DNA of 64,000 bases from Mycobacterium sp. IS-1590. Its GTDB lineage: Bacteria; Actinomycetota; Actinomycetes; Mycobacteriales; Mycobacteriaceae. Below the pieces are notes generated by a model that was not told where the DNA came from, made no database searches, and saw nothing but the letters and a program-made list of their open reading frames with translations. The first letter of the stretch is position 1, and the number at the start of each line of letters is the position of its first letter. This document shows positions 17,328 to 26,129 of the stretch, in pieces. The stretch spans positions 1 to 64,000 of the forward strand of contig NZ_LQIW01000010.1 of the NCBI RefSeq assembly GCF_001500025.1. The letters run 5' to 3'. The position numbers and the translations under genes were made by a program.

Positions 17328-18875
17328 TCACCGGCCGGGCAGGGTCACAACGAAGCGCGTGTCGCCGGGAACGCTGTTCACCTCGATGGTGCCGCGGTGG
17401 GCCTTGACCACGGCGGCCACGATCGCCAACCCGAGGCCGGTCCCCCCGTCGCGACGTGACCGCGACGAGTCTCCACGGGCGAACCTCTCGAAGATCTCGG
17501 GCCGCAGCCATTCGGGGATGCCCGGCCCGTCGTCGGCCACGGTCAGAACCGCCGACCCGTCGTCGGCCACGCTCAACGACGTCGTCACCGACGTGCCGGG
17601 CGGGGTGTGGGTTCGCGCGTTGGCGAGCAGGTTCGCCAACACCTGGTGCAGGCGCGCCTGGTCGCCGACCACGACCACGGGCTCCTCGGGCAGGTCGAGC
17701 TGCCACCGATGGTCCGAACCGGCGACGCGAGCGTCGCTGACCGCGTCGAGGATCAACCGGGAAAGGTCGACCGGCTCGCTCTGCAGCGGCCGTCCTGTAT
17801 CGAGCCTCGCCAACAACAGCATGTCTTCGACCAGCTCGGTCATGCGCCGCGTCTCGGACTCCACCCGGTTCATCGCGTGCGCGACGTCATCGGGGACGGC
17901 GTCGCGTTTGCGTTGCGCCAATTCGGTGTAGCCGCGGATAGCGGCCAGCGGAGTGCGGAGCTCGTGGCTGGCATCCGCGACGAACTGGCGCACGCGTGTT
18001 TCGCTGGCATGCCGCGCCGACAATGCCGACGCGATCCGGTCCAGCATCCGATTCAGCGCGGAGCCCAACTGCCCAACCTCGGTACGTTCGCTGCCCGGGT
18101 CGACTTTCACGATCGGTGTCGGGAGTCGCACCTCCCCGCGGTCGAGCTCGAGATCGGCCACTTGGCGGGCCGCATCGGAAACCCTTGCCAGCGGCGCGAG
18201 TTGGCGGCGAATGATCACGATGCCTGCTGTCGTCCCGCCGATCAGCGCGGTCGCCCCGACCACGCAGAAGATGATCGCGACGGTGACCAACGTGTCATCG
18301 ACGTCGGAGGTGGGAAGGCCGATCACGATGATTTCGCCGCCCCGGGGTGTATTCATCGCGACCACCCGGTAGCGGCCGAGCCCGTCGAGGTCGATGGTCG
18401 TCGGCGCGTCTGGTACCACCCGCGCGAGTTGTCGCGCTGCGGCCGTGCTGATTTCGCTGCGGGTGCCGTCTGCGGTGATCACGCCCGCGTCGATCGGGGT
18501 GCCGCGCGAGACGACCGCCCCGACCGTGCCGGCGGCCTGCCCCGGCGCGTTGAGAAACGCCGGACCCGGTCCGGCATCGTCACGGATGATCATGCGATGA
18601 CGTAAGCCCGGACGCGGGAATCCCGGCGGCCCCGGCGGCGGGCCGAACTCGAACAAGCCGGCCGAGCGACGCCCTGTCTCAGCCAAGCGCTCGTCCAGTT
18701 GGTTGACCAGAAAGTGTTGCAGCGCAAGGACGGTCCCCATACCGACGGCCGCGCACACCAGCGCAAGCAGCACGATCTGGGATGCGAGCAGCCGAGCGCG
18801 TAACGACCACGTCCGCGGCCAGCGCATCCGGGTCGACGGCCCGTCAGCGCGCGGGTTTGAGGACATACCCGGCAC
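17328..18875 (-). CDS. Sensor histidine kinase of an OmpR-type two-component system
   Basis: 515 aa. Membrane segments at about 28-52 and 195-222 enclose an extracytoplasmic sensor region of about 140 residues containing a striking Pro/Gly-rich stretch (FGPPPGPPGFPRPG, about 77-90). HAMP and DHp domains follow, with phospho-acceptor H304 in ASHELRTPL, then a HATPase_c domain (NLLANARTHTPPG, DDGPGIP and GGTGLGLAIV boxes). The reading frame overlaps the response regulator by 32 bp, although internal ATGs at 18866 and 18827 are possible starts. The pair resembles M. tuberculosis TcrY-TcrX in type; orthology is not asserted. The signal is unknown. Confidence 0.9.
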   Translation of the reverse strand: MPGMSSNPRADGPSTRMRWPRTWSLRARLLASQIVLLALVCAAVGMGTVLALQHFLVNQLDERLAETGRRSAGLFEFGPPPGPPGFPRPGLRHRMIIRDDAGPGPAFLNAPGQAAGTVGAVVSRGTPIDAGVITADGTRSEISTAAARQLARVVPDAPTTIDLDGLGRYRVVAMNTPRGGEIIVIGLPTSDVDDTLVTVAIIFCVVGATALIGGTTAGIVIIRRQLAPLARVSDAARQVADLELDRGEVRLPTPIVKVDPGSERTEVGQLGSALNRMLDRIASALSARHASETRVRQFVADASHELRTPLAAIRGYTELAQRKRDAVPDDVAHAMNRVESETRRMTELVEDMLLLARLDTGRPLQSEPVDLSRLILDAVSDARVAGSDHRWQLDLPEEPVVVVGDQARLHQVLANLLANARTHTPPGTSVTTSLSVADDGSAVLTVADDGPGIPEWLRPEIFERFARGDSSRSRRDGGTGLGLAIVAAVVKAHRGTIEVNSVPGDTRFVVTLPGR

Positions 18876-19593
18876 CGCGCAGGGTGTGAATCATCGGTTC
18901 TCGCCCGTTGTCGATCTTCTTTCTCAGGTACGAGACGTACAACTCGACGACGTTCGAGCGGCCACCGAAGTCGTAACGCCATACGCGGTCGAGGATCTGC
19001 GCCTTGCTCAGCACGCGTTTCGGATTGCGCATCATGAACCGCAGCAGCTCGAACTCGGTTGCGGTCAACGCGATCAGCTCACCTCCGCGCGTCACTTCGT
19101 GGCTGTCCTCGTCGAGCACCAGATCACCGACCACGATCTTCGCACCGTCGGCTTCTGTGGCCACGCCGGTGCGACGCAGCAGCGCCCGTAGCCGCAGGAC
19201 CACTTCCTCGATGCTGAACGGTTTGGTGACGTAATCGTCCCCACCCGCGGTCAACCCGGCGATGCGGTCCTCCACCGAATCCTTGGCGGTCAGCAACAGC
19301 AGCGGCAACCCCGGGATCTGTTCGCGTAGTCTGCGCAGCACATCGAGGCCGCTCATATCAGGCAGCATCACGTCGAGCACGACCACGTCGGGCGGATTCT
19401 CACGCGCCGAGGCGATGGCCGAAGCGCCGTCGGCCGCGGTCGCGATGTCCCAGCCCTCGTACCGCAGGGCCATCGACATCAACTCGGCGAGTACCGGTTC
19501 GTCATCGACAACCAGCACGTGTACCGGCGTGCCATCGGCGCGACGCATGACAACCCGACCCGAGTCCTGCTCGTTCACGCCGGGGGTCGCCAC
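18844..19593 (-). CDS. OmpR/PhoB-family response regulator
   Basis: 249 aa from GTG 19593, supported by GATAAT (19605-19600) exactly 6 nt upstream, a leaderless arrangement. The receiver domain has acidic D30-D31, phospho-acceptor D74 in VVLDVMLPD, T102 and K124 in DDYVTKPFS. The winged-helix domain ends RSNVVELYVSYLRKKIDNGREPMIHTLRGAGYVL, classical for OmpR/PhoB DNA binding. It is the first gene of the operon with the kinase and would bind direct-repeat promoters as a dimer. An internal ATG at 19548 is the alternative start. Confidence 0.92.
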   Translation of the reverse strand: MATPGVNEQDSGRVVMRRADGTPVHVLVVDDEPVLAELMSMALRYEGWDIATAADGASAIASARENPPDVVVLDVMLPDMSGLDVLRRLREQIPGLPLLLLTAKDSVEDRIAGLTAGGDDYVTKPFSIEEVVLRLRALLRRTGVATEADGAKIVVGDLVLDEDSHEVTRGGELIALTATEFELLRFMMRNPKRVLSKAQILDRVWRYDFGGRSNVVELYVSYLRKKIDNGREPMIHTLRGAGYVLKPAR

Positions 19594-19599
19594 GGCTCC

Positions 19600-19605
19600 A
19601 TTATC
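19600..19605 (-). promoter_or_regulatory. Leaderless -10 element of the response-regulator operon
   Basis: On the minus strand GATAAT is followed by six bases (GGAGCC) and the GTG start at 19593. No -35 consensus is obvious, which is common for mycobacterial promoters. Confidence 0.5.
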
Positions 19606-19668
19606 GCGGCCGCCATGAGGACCGGCTGTGTGCTTCCTATGCGCCGGCTGTGAAACCGCCGGGTTCGG

Positions 19669-19914
19669 TTAGCCGGTCGGTGCGGGCTCCGCGGTGACCG
19701 GGGGCGTGGCCACCGACGTCGTCGGGGTTTCGGGAGCCTTGCTGTCGGTCACCGTCTCGCCGGTGGTGATCTCTGAGGTGGTCACCGGTCCCGGGGTCAC
19801 GGGCGACTCGTCGTCCTGGGCGGCTGTGGTGGAGGCAACCGAGAACGCCCCCATCGCGAGCAACGCGCTGGTCCCGACCGCAGCCGAGGCAAGCTTGACC
19901 TGTTTCGTGTTCAC
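19669..19914 (-). CDS. Small exported Thr/Pro-rich protein
   Basis: 81 aa. Basic N-terminus (MNTKQVKLAS), hydrophobic core (AAVGTSALLAMGAFSVA) and a likely cleavage site after about residue 32 (TTAAQ) give a Sec signal peptide. The mature segment of about 48 residues is acidic and low-complexity, rich in Thr, Pro, Ser and Val, with no cysteines, and looks disordered. Small secreted Thr/Pro proteins of this kind are frequent in fast-growing mycobacteria without a known role. It lies 75 bp upstream of the two-component operon on the same strand, so it could be co-regulated. Confidence 0.65.
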   Translation of the reverse strand: MNTKQVKLASAAVGTSALLAMGAFSVASTTAAQDDESPVTPGPVTTSEITTGETVTDSKAPETPTTSVATPPVTAEPAPTG

Positions 19915-20045
19915 TTCGACCTCTCCGTTTGTCCGGTAGGGCGCGATCGCTGTCGCGGCCCGTCTAGCAGCGCAAACAGGGTTTCGTCGTTGAACCCTTG
20001 CGGGAGGGATAACCGAACGGGAGACGCGTGAAACAGATAGCTGTG

Positions 20046-20306
20046 CTACTTGGCGGCTTCCTCTTCCGAGGGCAAAGGCGCCGGACCCTTGATCGCCGGC
20101 TTCGCCATGCCGACCGCGGGAGCCTTGGCCGGCGTGGTCTGCTTGGTCGTCGCACCGACCGTCATGGCGGGTTTGGCGGTGACCGAGCCGCCGGCCGAAT
20201 GTTCAGCGGCCATCCCGGCCGCGGCCATCGCCACGATTGCACTGCCGCCGATGACTGCCGAGACCGCCCTGATTCCGGTGCTGCGTCGCGCCCTGTGATG
20301 TGCCAT
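20046..20306 (-). CDS. Small exported Ala/Pro-rich protein
   Basis: 86 aa from ATG 20306, which has GGAGGAA six nt upstream, an unusually strong ribosome-binding site for this window. Basic residues (HHRARRSTGIR) precede a hydrophobic segment (AVSAVIGGSAIVAMAAAGMAA), giving a signal peptide or anchor. The mature part is Ala/Pro/Lys/Thr-rich and ends acidic (PSEEEAAK). No domain is recognised. It resembles the neighbouring 19669-19914 product in plan though not in residue order, so the two may be a functional pair. They are about 130 bp apart on the same strand. Confidence 0.65.
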   Translation of the reverse strand: MAHHRARRSTGIRAVSAVIGGSAIVAMAAAGMAAEHSAGGSVTAKPAMTVGATTKQTTPAKAPAVGMAKPAIKGPAPLPSEEEAAK

Positions 20307-20491
20307 CCGAATTCCTCCATTTCGTGGTTGCCCGATCGCCCCATCGGCGCGGCCACCGGTGAAATCCCAGATGCCCCCGACTGAACCAGCGGTGACTGGG
20401 CGCGCGCTGCGACCCCGGTGAGAGTTCGCCAAACCGGCCGGCTCGGCGCGCTGCGACGGCCCGCATGACCGCCATCGGCGCCGTCATCTCC

Positions 20492-20503
20492 TAACCTGAG
20501 CGC
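20492..20503 (+). promoter_or_regulatory. Leaderless -10 element driving the upstream ORF and oppBCDA
   Basis: TAACCT at 20492-20497 is followed by exactly six bases and the ATG at 20504. Spacing is that of a leaderless promoter whose first transcribed base is the A of ATG. The first start codon reached is that of the nine-codon ORF, not of oppB. Confidence 0.55.
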
Positions 20504-20533
20504 ATGCAGCCGACCGACGGACCTCCCGCATGA
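20504..20533 (+). CDS. Candidate nine-codon leaderless upstream ORF coupled to oppB
   Basis: ATG 20504 opens a frame encoding MQPTDGPPA and stops at TGA 20531-20533, which overlaps the oppB start codon (ATGA at 20530-20533). A -10 hexamer is positioned for leaderless initiation at this ATG. Ribosomes that terminate here are placed directly on the oppB start, so the peptide probably serves to couple or tune oppB translation. Cysteine-responsive leaderless uORFs are known in mycobacterial sulfur genes, but this one contains no Cys; it contains Pro-Pro near its end, a possible stall site. Existence as a translated ORF is inferred from sequence alone. Confidence 0.45.
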   Translation: MQPTDGPPA

Positions 20534-21507
20534 CGCGGTTCCTGGCGCGCCGACTGCTCAACTACCTGGTGTTGCTGGCGTTGGCGTCGTTCCTCGTTTT
20601 CCTGCTTGCGTCGTGGCAGTTCGATCCCCTCGACAGCCTCGAGAGCCGCAACCCGCGTCCGCCCCAGGCCGTCATCGACGCCAAGCGCGTCGAGCTCGGT
20701 CTCGACAAGCCGGTGCTCGAGCAGTACGTCCACTGGGCATCCGGCGCCGTCCGCGGCGACTTCGGCGTGACGATCGGCGGGCAGCCGGTGACCGACGAGC
20801 TGTGGCGGCGGGTCGGGGTCAGCCTCCGGCTGCTGGTGATCGGCTCGGTCATCGGGACCGTGATCGGCGTGGCCGCCGGAGCGTGGGGTGCCATCAGGCA
20901 GTACCGGCTCAGCGACCGCGTCGTGACCGTGCTGTCCCTTCTGGTGATCAGCACGCCGACCTTCGTGCTGGCCAACCTGTTCATCCTTGCCGCTCTGGGC
21001 GTGAACAACGTGCTCGGCGTTCGGATATTCGAATACACCGGTGAGACTTCGCCGTTCCCCATCGAGGGCGCGTGGAACCAGTTCGTCGACCGGTTGCAGC
21101 ACCTGGTGCTGCCCAGCATGACGCTGGCCATCTCCTCTATCGCGATCTACAGCCGCTATCAGCGCAACGCGATGCTCGACGTCCTGGGCCAGGACTTCAT
21201 CCGCACCGCGAGGGCCAAGGGCCTGACGCGTCGGCGCGCGCTCGTCAAACACGGCCTGCGCACCGCGTTGATCCCGATGGCGACGCTGTTCGCCTACAGC
21301 GTCGCGGGATTGGTGACCGGTGCGGTGTTCACCGAGAAGATCTTCGGCTGGTACGGCGTCGGCGAATGGATCGTCACCGGCATCGGTAACCAGGACATCA
21401 ACATCGTCGCGGCGATCACCGTGCTGTCCGCGGCGATGATCCTGTTGGCCGGCTTGCTGTCCGACGTGGTCTACGCCGCGCTCGATCCGAGGGTGCGGGT
21501 GTCATGA
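20530..21507 (+). CDS. oppB: Oligopeptide ABC transporter permease OppB
   Basis: 325 aa with six membrane segments and the DppB/OppB N-terminal hallmark of a first helix (LLNYLVLLALASFLVFLL) followed by a large loop with RPPQAVIDAKRVELGLDKPVLEQYVHWASGAVRGDFG. The ATPase-coupling EAA-type loop is DFIRTARAKGLTRRRALVKHGLRTALIP. It corresponds to Rv1283c in the M. tuberculosis oppBCDA operon, whose product imports oligopeptides including glutathione. It overlaps oppC by ATGA and its start is fused to a short upstream ORF. Confidence 0.93.
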   Translation: MTRFLARRLLNYLVLLALASFLVFLLASWQFDPLDSLESRNPRPPQAVIDAKRVELGLDKPVLEQYVHWASGAVRGDFGVTIGGQPVTDELWRRVGVSLRLLVIGSVIGTVIGVAAGAWGAIRQYRLSDRVVTVLSLLVISTPTFVLANLFILAALGVNNVLGVRIFEYTGETSPFPIEGAWNQFVDRLQHLVLPSMTLAISSIAIYSRYQRNAMLDVLGQDFIRTARAKGLTRRRALVKHGLRTALIPMATLFAYSVAGLVTGAVFTEKIFGWYGVGEWIVTGIGNQDINIVAAITVLSAAMILLAGLLSDVVYAALDPRVRVS

Positions 21508-22427
21508 CCGAACCCGTCACGAGTGAATCCTCGACCACCGCGCAGTCCGGTCTCGACGCGGCCGGCTTCGCGTCGCGACGGTCGCTGGTGTTCCGCCGCT
21601 TCCTGCGCAACAAGCCGGCCGTCGTCTCCCTTGTGCTGCTGCTGGTCCTGTTCGTCGGCTGTTACGCGTTGCCTCCCCTGTTGCCCTACAGCTACAACGA
21701 TCTCGACTACTTCGCACTGCAGCAGCCGCCCAGCCCGGACCACTGGTTCGGCACCAACGCGCTGGGACAGGATCTGTTCGCCCAGACGCTGCGGGGGATG
21801 CAGAAGTCCATGCTGATCGGTGTCTGCGTCGCGTTCATCTCGACGATCATCGCGGCGACCGTGGGCACGATCTCGGGGTATTTCGCCGACTGGCGGGACC
21901 CGGCCCTGATGTGGCTGGTCGACCTGATGCTGGTGGTGCCGAGCTTCCTGCTGATCTCGATCGTCGTGCAGCGCACCAAAGGCGACATCGTCTGGATGAT
22001 CGTGCTGCTGTCGTTGTTCAGCTGGATGATCAGCTCCCGGATCGTCCGCGGCATGACGATGAGCCTGCGCGACCGCGAATTCGTCGCCGCCGCACGCTAT
22101 ATGGGCGTCAGCAACTGGCGGATCATCATCCGTCACATACTGCCCAACGTCGCGTCGATCATCATCATCGACACGGCGCTCAACGTCGGCGTGGCGGTGC
22201 TGGCCGAAACCGGCCTGAGCTTCCTGGGTTTCGGCATCCAGCCGCCCGATGTGTCGCTCGGAACGCTGATCGCCGACGGTACGAAGTCGGCGACGACGTT
22301 CCCCTGGCTGTTCCTGTTCCCCGGCGGTGTGCTGGTGCTGATCATTCTGTGCGCCAACCTCGTCGGCGACGGCTTGCGCGACGCGCTCGATCCGAGTGCC
22401 CGTCAGCTCCGGGGGCGCAAGCGATGA
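21504..22427 (+). CDS. oppC: Oligopeptide ABC transporter permease OppC
   Basis: 307 aa. The cytoplasmic N-terminus (about 40 residues) precedes the first membrane helix, followed by [28 protein letters not shown], the standard DppC/OppC signature, and the coupling loop [25 protein letters not shown]. It pairs with OppB to form the membrane channel. It is coupled by ATGA on both sides, to oppB and oppD, so the three are translated together. It corresponds to Rv1282c. Confidence 0.93.
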   Translation: MTEPVTSESSTTAQSGLDAAGFASRRSLVFRRFLRNKPAVVSLVLLLVLFVGCYALPPLLPYSYNDLDYFALQQPPSPDHWFGTNALGQDLFAQTLRGMQKSMLIGVCVAFISTIIAATVGTISGYFADWRDPALMWLVDLMLVVPSFLLISIVVQRTKGDIVWMIVLLSLFSWMISSRIVRGMTMSLRDREFVAAARYMGVSNWRIIIRHILPNVASIIIIDTALNVGVAVLAETGLSFLGFGIQPPDVSLGTLIADGTKSATTFPWLFLFPGGVLVLIILCANLVGDGLRDALDPSARQLRGRKR

Positions 22428-24265
22428 GCCTGCTCGAGGTCCGCGACCTCACCGTCGAGTTCCCCACGGACTCGGTACCGGTGAAAGCGGTGCGCGGCAT
22501 GAACTTCGACGTCGGCAAGGGCGAGGTGGTGGCGCTGGTCGGCGAATCCGGAGCGGGGAAATCGGCCAGCGCGATGGCCGTCGTCGGCCTGCTCCCCGAG
22601 TACGCCGAGGTGTCGGGTTCGATCCGGCTGCACGGCGACCAGCTGATCGGGCTGTCCGATCAGCGGATGTCGGCGATCCGCGGCAAGGCCATCGGAACCG
22701 TGTTCCAGGACCCGATGTCGGCGCTCACCCCCGTCTACACCGTCGGCGACCAGATCGCCGAAGCCATCGAGATCCACCAACGCGGTGTCGGCCGACAAGC
22801 CGCCAGGAAGCGCGCAGTCGAACTGCTCGAACTGGTCGGCATCGCCCAGCCCGACCGGCGGGCCAAGTCGTTCCCACACGAGTTGTCCGGGGGTGAACGC
22901 CAACGGGTCGTGATCGCCATCGCCATCGCCAACGATCCGGATCTGATCATCTGCGACGAGCCGACGACCGCCCTGGACGTCACGGTGCAGGCGCAGATCC
23001 TCGAGGTGCTCAAGACCGCCCGCGACGTGACCGGCGCCGGCGTCCTGATCATCACCCACGACCTGGGGGTGGTCGCCGAGTTCGCCGACCGCGCCCTGGT
23101 GATGTACGCGGGGCGCGCGGTCGAAGTGGCCGGCGTCGATCAGCTCTACCGGGACCGGCGCATGCCCTACACCGTCGGGCTGCTGGGCTCCGTGCCCCGC
23201 CTCGACGCCGCCCAGGGCGCGCGCCTGATCCCCATCCCGGGGGCACCGCCGTCGATGGCCGCGCTGCCGCCCGGGTGCCCCTTCGCGCCGCGCTGTCCGC
23301 TTGCCGTCGACGACTGCCGCGCCGCCGAGCCCGAGCTCCTACCCATGGATTCCGGGTCCGGCCATTCGGCCGCGTGCATCCGCACCGAACACGTCGTCGG
23401 CCGCAGCGCCGCCGAGATCTACGGCGTGTCGACGGCCCCGCCAGATACTCCGTCGGCGGCCGAGTCCCCCGTAGTCCTGCGCGTCGACGATCTGGTCAAA
23501 ACCTACAAGCTGACCAAGGGCGTGGTGTTTCGACGCCAGGTCGGCGAGGTGCGGGCCGTGGACGGCATCAGCTTCGAACTGCATCAGGGCCGCACGTTGG
23601 GCATCGTCGGGGAGTCCGGGTCAGGCAAGTCGACCACCCTGCACCAGATCTTGCAGCTGACCGCCCCGGAAGGCGGCTCCATCGAGGTGCTCGGCAAGGA
23701 TGTCGCCTCGCTGGACCGGCGCGCCCGCCGAGAGCTGCGCGGGGACCTGCAGGTCGTCTTCCAGGACCCGGTCGCCTCCCTGGACCCGCGCTTGCCGGTG
23801 TTCGAAGTGCTCGCCGAACCGTTGCAGGCCAACGGTTTCGACAAGCGGCAACGCGACGAACGGGTCGGCGAACTACTGGGCATCGTCGGGTTGCGCCGGG
23901 AAGACGCCACCCGCTATCCGGCCGAGTTCTCCGGCGGACAGAAGCAGCGCATCGGCATCGCGCGCGCGCTCGCGCTGCAGCCGAAAATCCTCGCGCTCGA
24001 CGAGCCGGTGTCGGCCCTGGATGTCTCGATCCAGGCCGGCATCATCAACCTGCTGCTGGATCTGCAGCATCGGTTCGGGTTGTCCTACCTGTTCGTCTCG
24101 CACGACCTCTCGGTGGTGCGGCACCTCGCCCACCGGGTGGCCGTGATGTACAAGGGCACCGTCGTCGAACAGGGCGAGGGTGACCAGGTGTTCACCGACC
24201 CGCAGCACGACTACACCCGGCGGTTGCTGGCCGCGGTTCCGCAGCCGCAGGTGAATCGCCGCTAA
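22424..24265 (+). CDS. oppD: Oligopeptide ABC transporter dual ATPase OppD (fused DppD-DppF type)
   Basis: 613 aa from ATG 22424 with two complete ATPase domains. Domain 1: Walker A GESGAGKS (about 40-47), signature LSGGERQR, Walker [12 protein letters not shown]. Domain 2: Walker [10 protein letters not shown] (near 396), signature FSGGQKQR, Walker [13 protein letters not shown]. Between them is the Opp/Dpp C-terminal module with four cysteines, C285, C291, C298 and C318, arranged as in transporters of this class that carry a [4Fe-4S] cluster. Fusion of both ATPases is normal for the mycobacterial Rv1281c type. It energises the OppBC channel. Confidence 0.94.
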   Translation: MSLLEVRDLTVEFPTDSVPVKAVRGMNFDVGKGEVVALVGESGAGKSASAMAVVGLLPEYAEVSGSIRLHGDQLIGLSDQRMSAIRGKAIGTVFQDPMSALTPVYTVGDQIAEAIEIHQRGVGRQAARKRAVELLELVGIAQPDRRAKSFPHELSGGERQRVVIAIAIANDPDLIICDEPTTALDVTVQAQILEVLKTARDVTGAGVLIITHDLGVVAEFADRALVMYAGRAVEVAGVDQLYRDRRMPYTVGLLGSVPRLDAAQGARLIPIPGAPPSMAALPPGCPFAPRCPLAVDDCRAAEPELLPMDSGSGHSAACIRTEHVVGRSAAEIYGVSTAPPDTPSAAESPVVLRVDDLVKTYKLTKGVVFRRQVGEVRAVDGISFELHQGRTLGIVGESGSGKSTTLHQILQLTAPEGGSIEVLGKDVASLDRRARRELRGDLQVVFQDPVASLDPRLPVFEVLAEPLQANGFDKRQRDERVGELLGIVGLRREDATRYPAEFSGGQKQRIGIARALALQPKILALDEPVSALDVSIQAGIINLLLDLQHRFGLSYLFVSHDLSVVRHLAHRVAVMYKGTVVEQGEGDQVFTDPQHDYTRRLLAAVPQPQVNRR

Positions 24266-24345
24266 AGTCGGAGCGCATGAGGACGCGAAGGCGAGCGCGA
24301 GTGAGGATCGCAGCGGAGCGAGGACCGGGGAGCGAGAGCCGAGCA
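24266..24345 (+). other. Purine-rich spacer between oppD and oppA
   Basis: The 80-bp gap contains many GCGAG/GAGCGAG words and looks like a degenerate short-repeat spacer of a kind seen between mycobacterial genes. An in-frame ATG at 24277 would extend oppA by 23 Arg-rich residues, which would spoil the lipoprotein signal, so translation is placed at 24346. Confidence 0.35.
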
Positions 24346-26016
24346 ATGAAGATCCGACGCCTCGCTGCGGTGTCCATGATCGCCGCGCTGACCCTGACCG
24401 CCTGCTCGGGCGGTTCCGACGAAGCCCCTTCCGCCGGCGGCGAGGCGACGGTGGGAACCACCAACGACATCAACCCGCAGGACGTCGCCAACCTGCAGCA
24501 AGGCGGCAACCTCCGGCTGGCGCTCAACGACTTCTCGCCGAACTTCAACCCCCTGCACATCGACGGCAACACCGGCGACAACAACTCGGTTCTGAAGCCG
24601 ACGATGCCGCGCGCGTTCCGGATCGGGCCCGACGGCTCGGCCACCGTCAACACCGACTACTTCACCGACGTCGAGCTGACGAGCACCGACCCGCAGGTCG
24701 TCACGTACACGATCAACCCGGAGGCGACGTGGAGCGACGGCGCACCGATCACCTGGGAGGACATCCGGTCCCAGATCAACGCGACCAGCGGCAAGGACGA
24801 CCGGTTCGCGATCGCCGCGACCAACGGCAGCGACCGGGTCGAGAAGGTCGAGCGGGGCGTCGACGACCGCCAGGCCGTCATCACCTTCGCCAAGCCGTGG
24901 TCCGACTGGCGCGGCATGTTCGCAGGTTCGAGCATGCTGCTGCCCAAGAGCTCGACGGAGAACCCGGAAATCTTCAACAAGGGCCAGCTCAACGGTCCCG
25001 GACCCTCTGCGGGACCGTTCATCGTCTCCAATCTCGACCGTGGCGCCAAACGAATCACGTTGACCCGCAACCCGAAATGGTGGGGCGAGCAGCCGCTGCT
25101 GGACAGCATCACGTTTCTCGTCCTCGACGATGCCGCGCGTATTCCCGCGCTGCAGAACAACACCATCGACGCGACCGGGCTGGCGACACTCGACGAGATG
25201 GAGATCGCGCGTCGCACGCAGGGTGTGAGCATCCGGCGGGCACCAGGTCTGGCCTGGTATCACTTCACATTCAACGGGTCTGAAGGTTCGATCCTGGCCG
25301 ACCCCGCGTTGCGACGGGCGATCGCCAAGGGCATCGACCGCAAGACCATCGCCGAAGTCACCCAGCGCGGGCTCGCCGACAACCCCGCCCCGCTGAACAA
25401 TCACATCTTCGTCGCGGGTCAGGACGGTTACCAGGACAACAGCGGTGAGATCGCCTTCGACCCGGAGAAGGCCAAGCAGGAACTCGACGCGCTGGGTTGG
25501 CGGCAGGGCGGCCAGTTCCGCGAGAAGGACGGGCGCCAACTGGTGATCCGCGACGTGCTGTTCGATTCCCTGAGCACTCGGCAGTACGGGCAGATCGCGC
25601 AGAACAACCTCGCCCAGATCGGGGTGAAGCTGGAGCTGGATGTCCGCCCGGCCGCCGGCTTCTTCACCGACTACGTCACCGTCGGCAACTTCGACATCGC
25701 CCAATTCTCCTGGAGCGGTGATGCTTTCCCACTCGCGAGCCTGACGCAGATCTACCGGACCGGCGCCGAGAGCAACTTCGGACAGATCGGCAGCCCCGAG
25801 ATCGACGCGAAGATCGAGCAGACCGTCGGCGAGCTGGATCCAGCCAAGGCCCGCGTGCTGGCCAACGAGCTGGACAAGATGCTGTTCAACGAGGTGTTCA
25901 GCCTGCCGTTGACCCAGTCGCCCGGAAACATCGCGACGCGAAGCAATCTGGCGAACTTCGGTGCGTTCGGCCTGGCCGATGCGGACTACACCAAGATCGG
26001 CTTCATGAAGCCGTAA
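24346..26016 (+). CDS. oppA: Oligopeptide-binding lipoprotein OppA (solute-binding family 5)
   Basis: 556 aa from ATG 24346. The signal ends in lipobox LTAC (C20), so the protein is lipid-anchored on the outer face of the membrane. The family-5 solute-binding fold is shown by GGNLRLALNDFSPNFNPLH near the mature N-terminus, EATWSDGAPITWEDIRSQINA (the typical W-x-DG-x-P-x-T-xxD block) and PALRRAIAKGIDRKTIAE. It delivers peptides to OppBCD. The M. tuberculosis counterpart (Rv1280c) binds peptides and its operon transports glutathione, which would make this a source of cysteine next to the sulfate genes. Confidence 0.93.
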   Translation: MKIRRLAAVSMIAALTLTACSGGSDEAPSAGGEATVGTTNDINPQDVANLQQGGNLRLALNDFSPNFNPLHIDGNTGDNNSVLKPTMPRAFRIGPDGSATVNTDYFTDVELTSTDPQVVTYTINPEATWSDGAPITWEDIRSQINATSGKDDRFAIAATNGSDRVEKVERGVDDRQAVITFAKPWSDWRGMFAGSSMLLPKSSTENPEIFNKGQLNGPGPSAGPFIVSNLDRGAKRITLTRNPKWWGEQPLLDSITFLVLDDAARIPALQNNTIDATGLATLDEMEIARRTQGVSIRRAPGLAWYHFTFNGSEGSILADPALRRAIAKGIDRKTIAEVTQRGLADNPAPLNNHIFVAGQDGYQDNSGEIAFDPEKAKQELDALGWRQGGQFREKDGRQLVIRDVLFDSLSTRQYGQIAQNNLAQIGVKLELDVRPAAGFFTDYVTVGNFDIAQFSWSGDAFPLASLTQIYRTGAESNFGQIGSPEIDAKIEQTVGELDPAKARVLANELDKMLFNEVFSLPLTQSPGNIATRSNLANFGAFGLADADYTKIGFMKP

Positions 26017-26019
26017 CGC

Positions 26020-26066
26020 CCTCGGGCCCGAGGACCTTCGTCGACACCTCCGGGGGCTTAGGTCCT
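26020..26066 (+). terminator. Candidate hairpin region after oppA
   Basis: A perfect 14-bp palindrome CCTCGGGCCCGAGG (26020-26033) overlaps a second stem, AGGACCT (26031-26037) pairing with AGGTCCT (26060-26066). There is no T-run, so termination would be non-canonical. The AGGACCTTCG and AGGTCCTTTCG segments could alternatively be regulator half-sites for the WS/DGAT gene. Confidence 0.3.
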
Positions 26067-26129
26067 TTCGTGATAGCGGGAGCTTCGCCCAGCCGACATG
26101 GCGTCGTAGCGTGAGTGTCGGGAGTGACG

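Noticed and set aside
18844..18875. 32-bp overlap of kinase and response regulator as a frameshifted fusion
   Set aside because: Both proteins are complete with normal domain ends; this is ordinary overlap, or the kinase starts at a later ATG (18866 or 18827).
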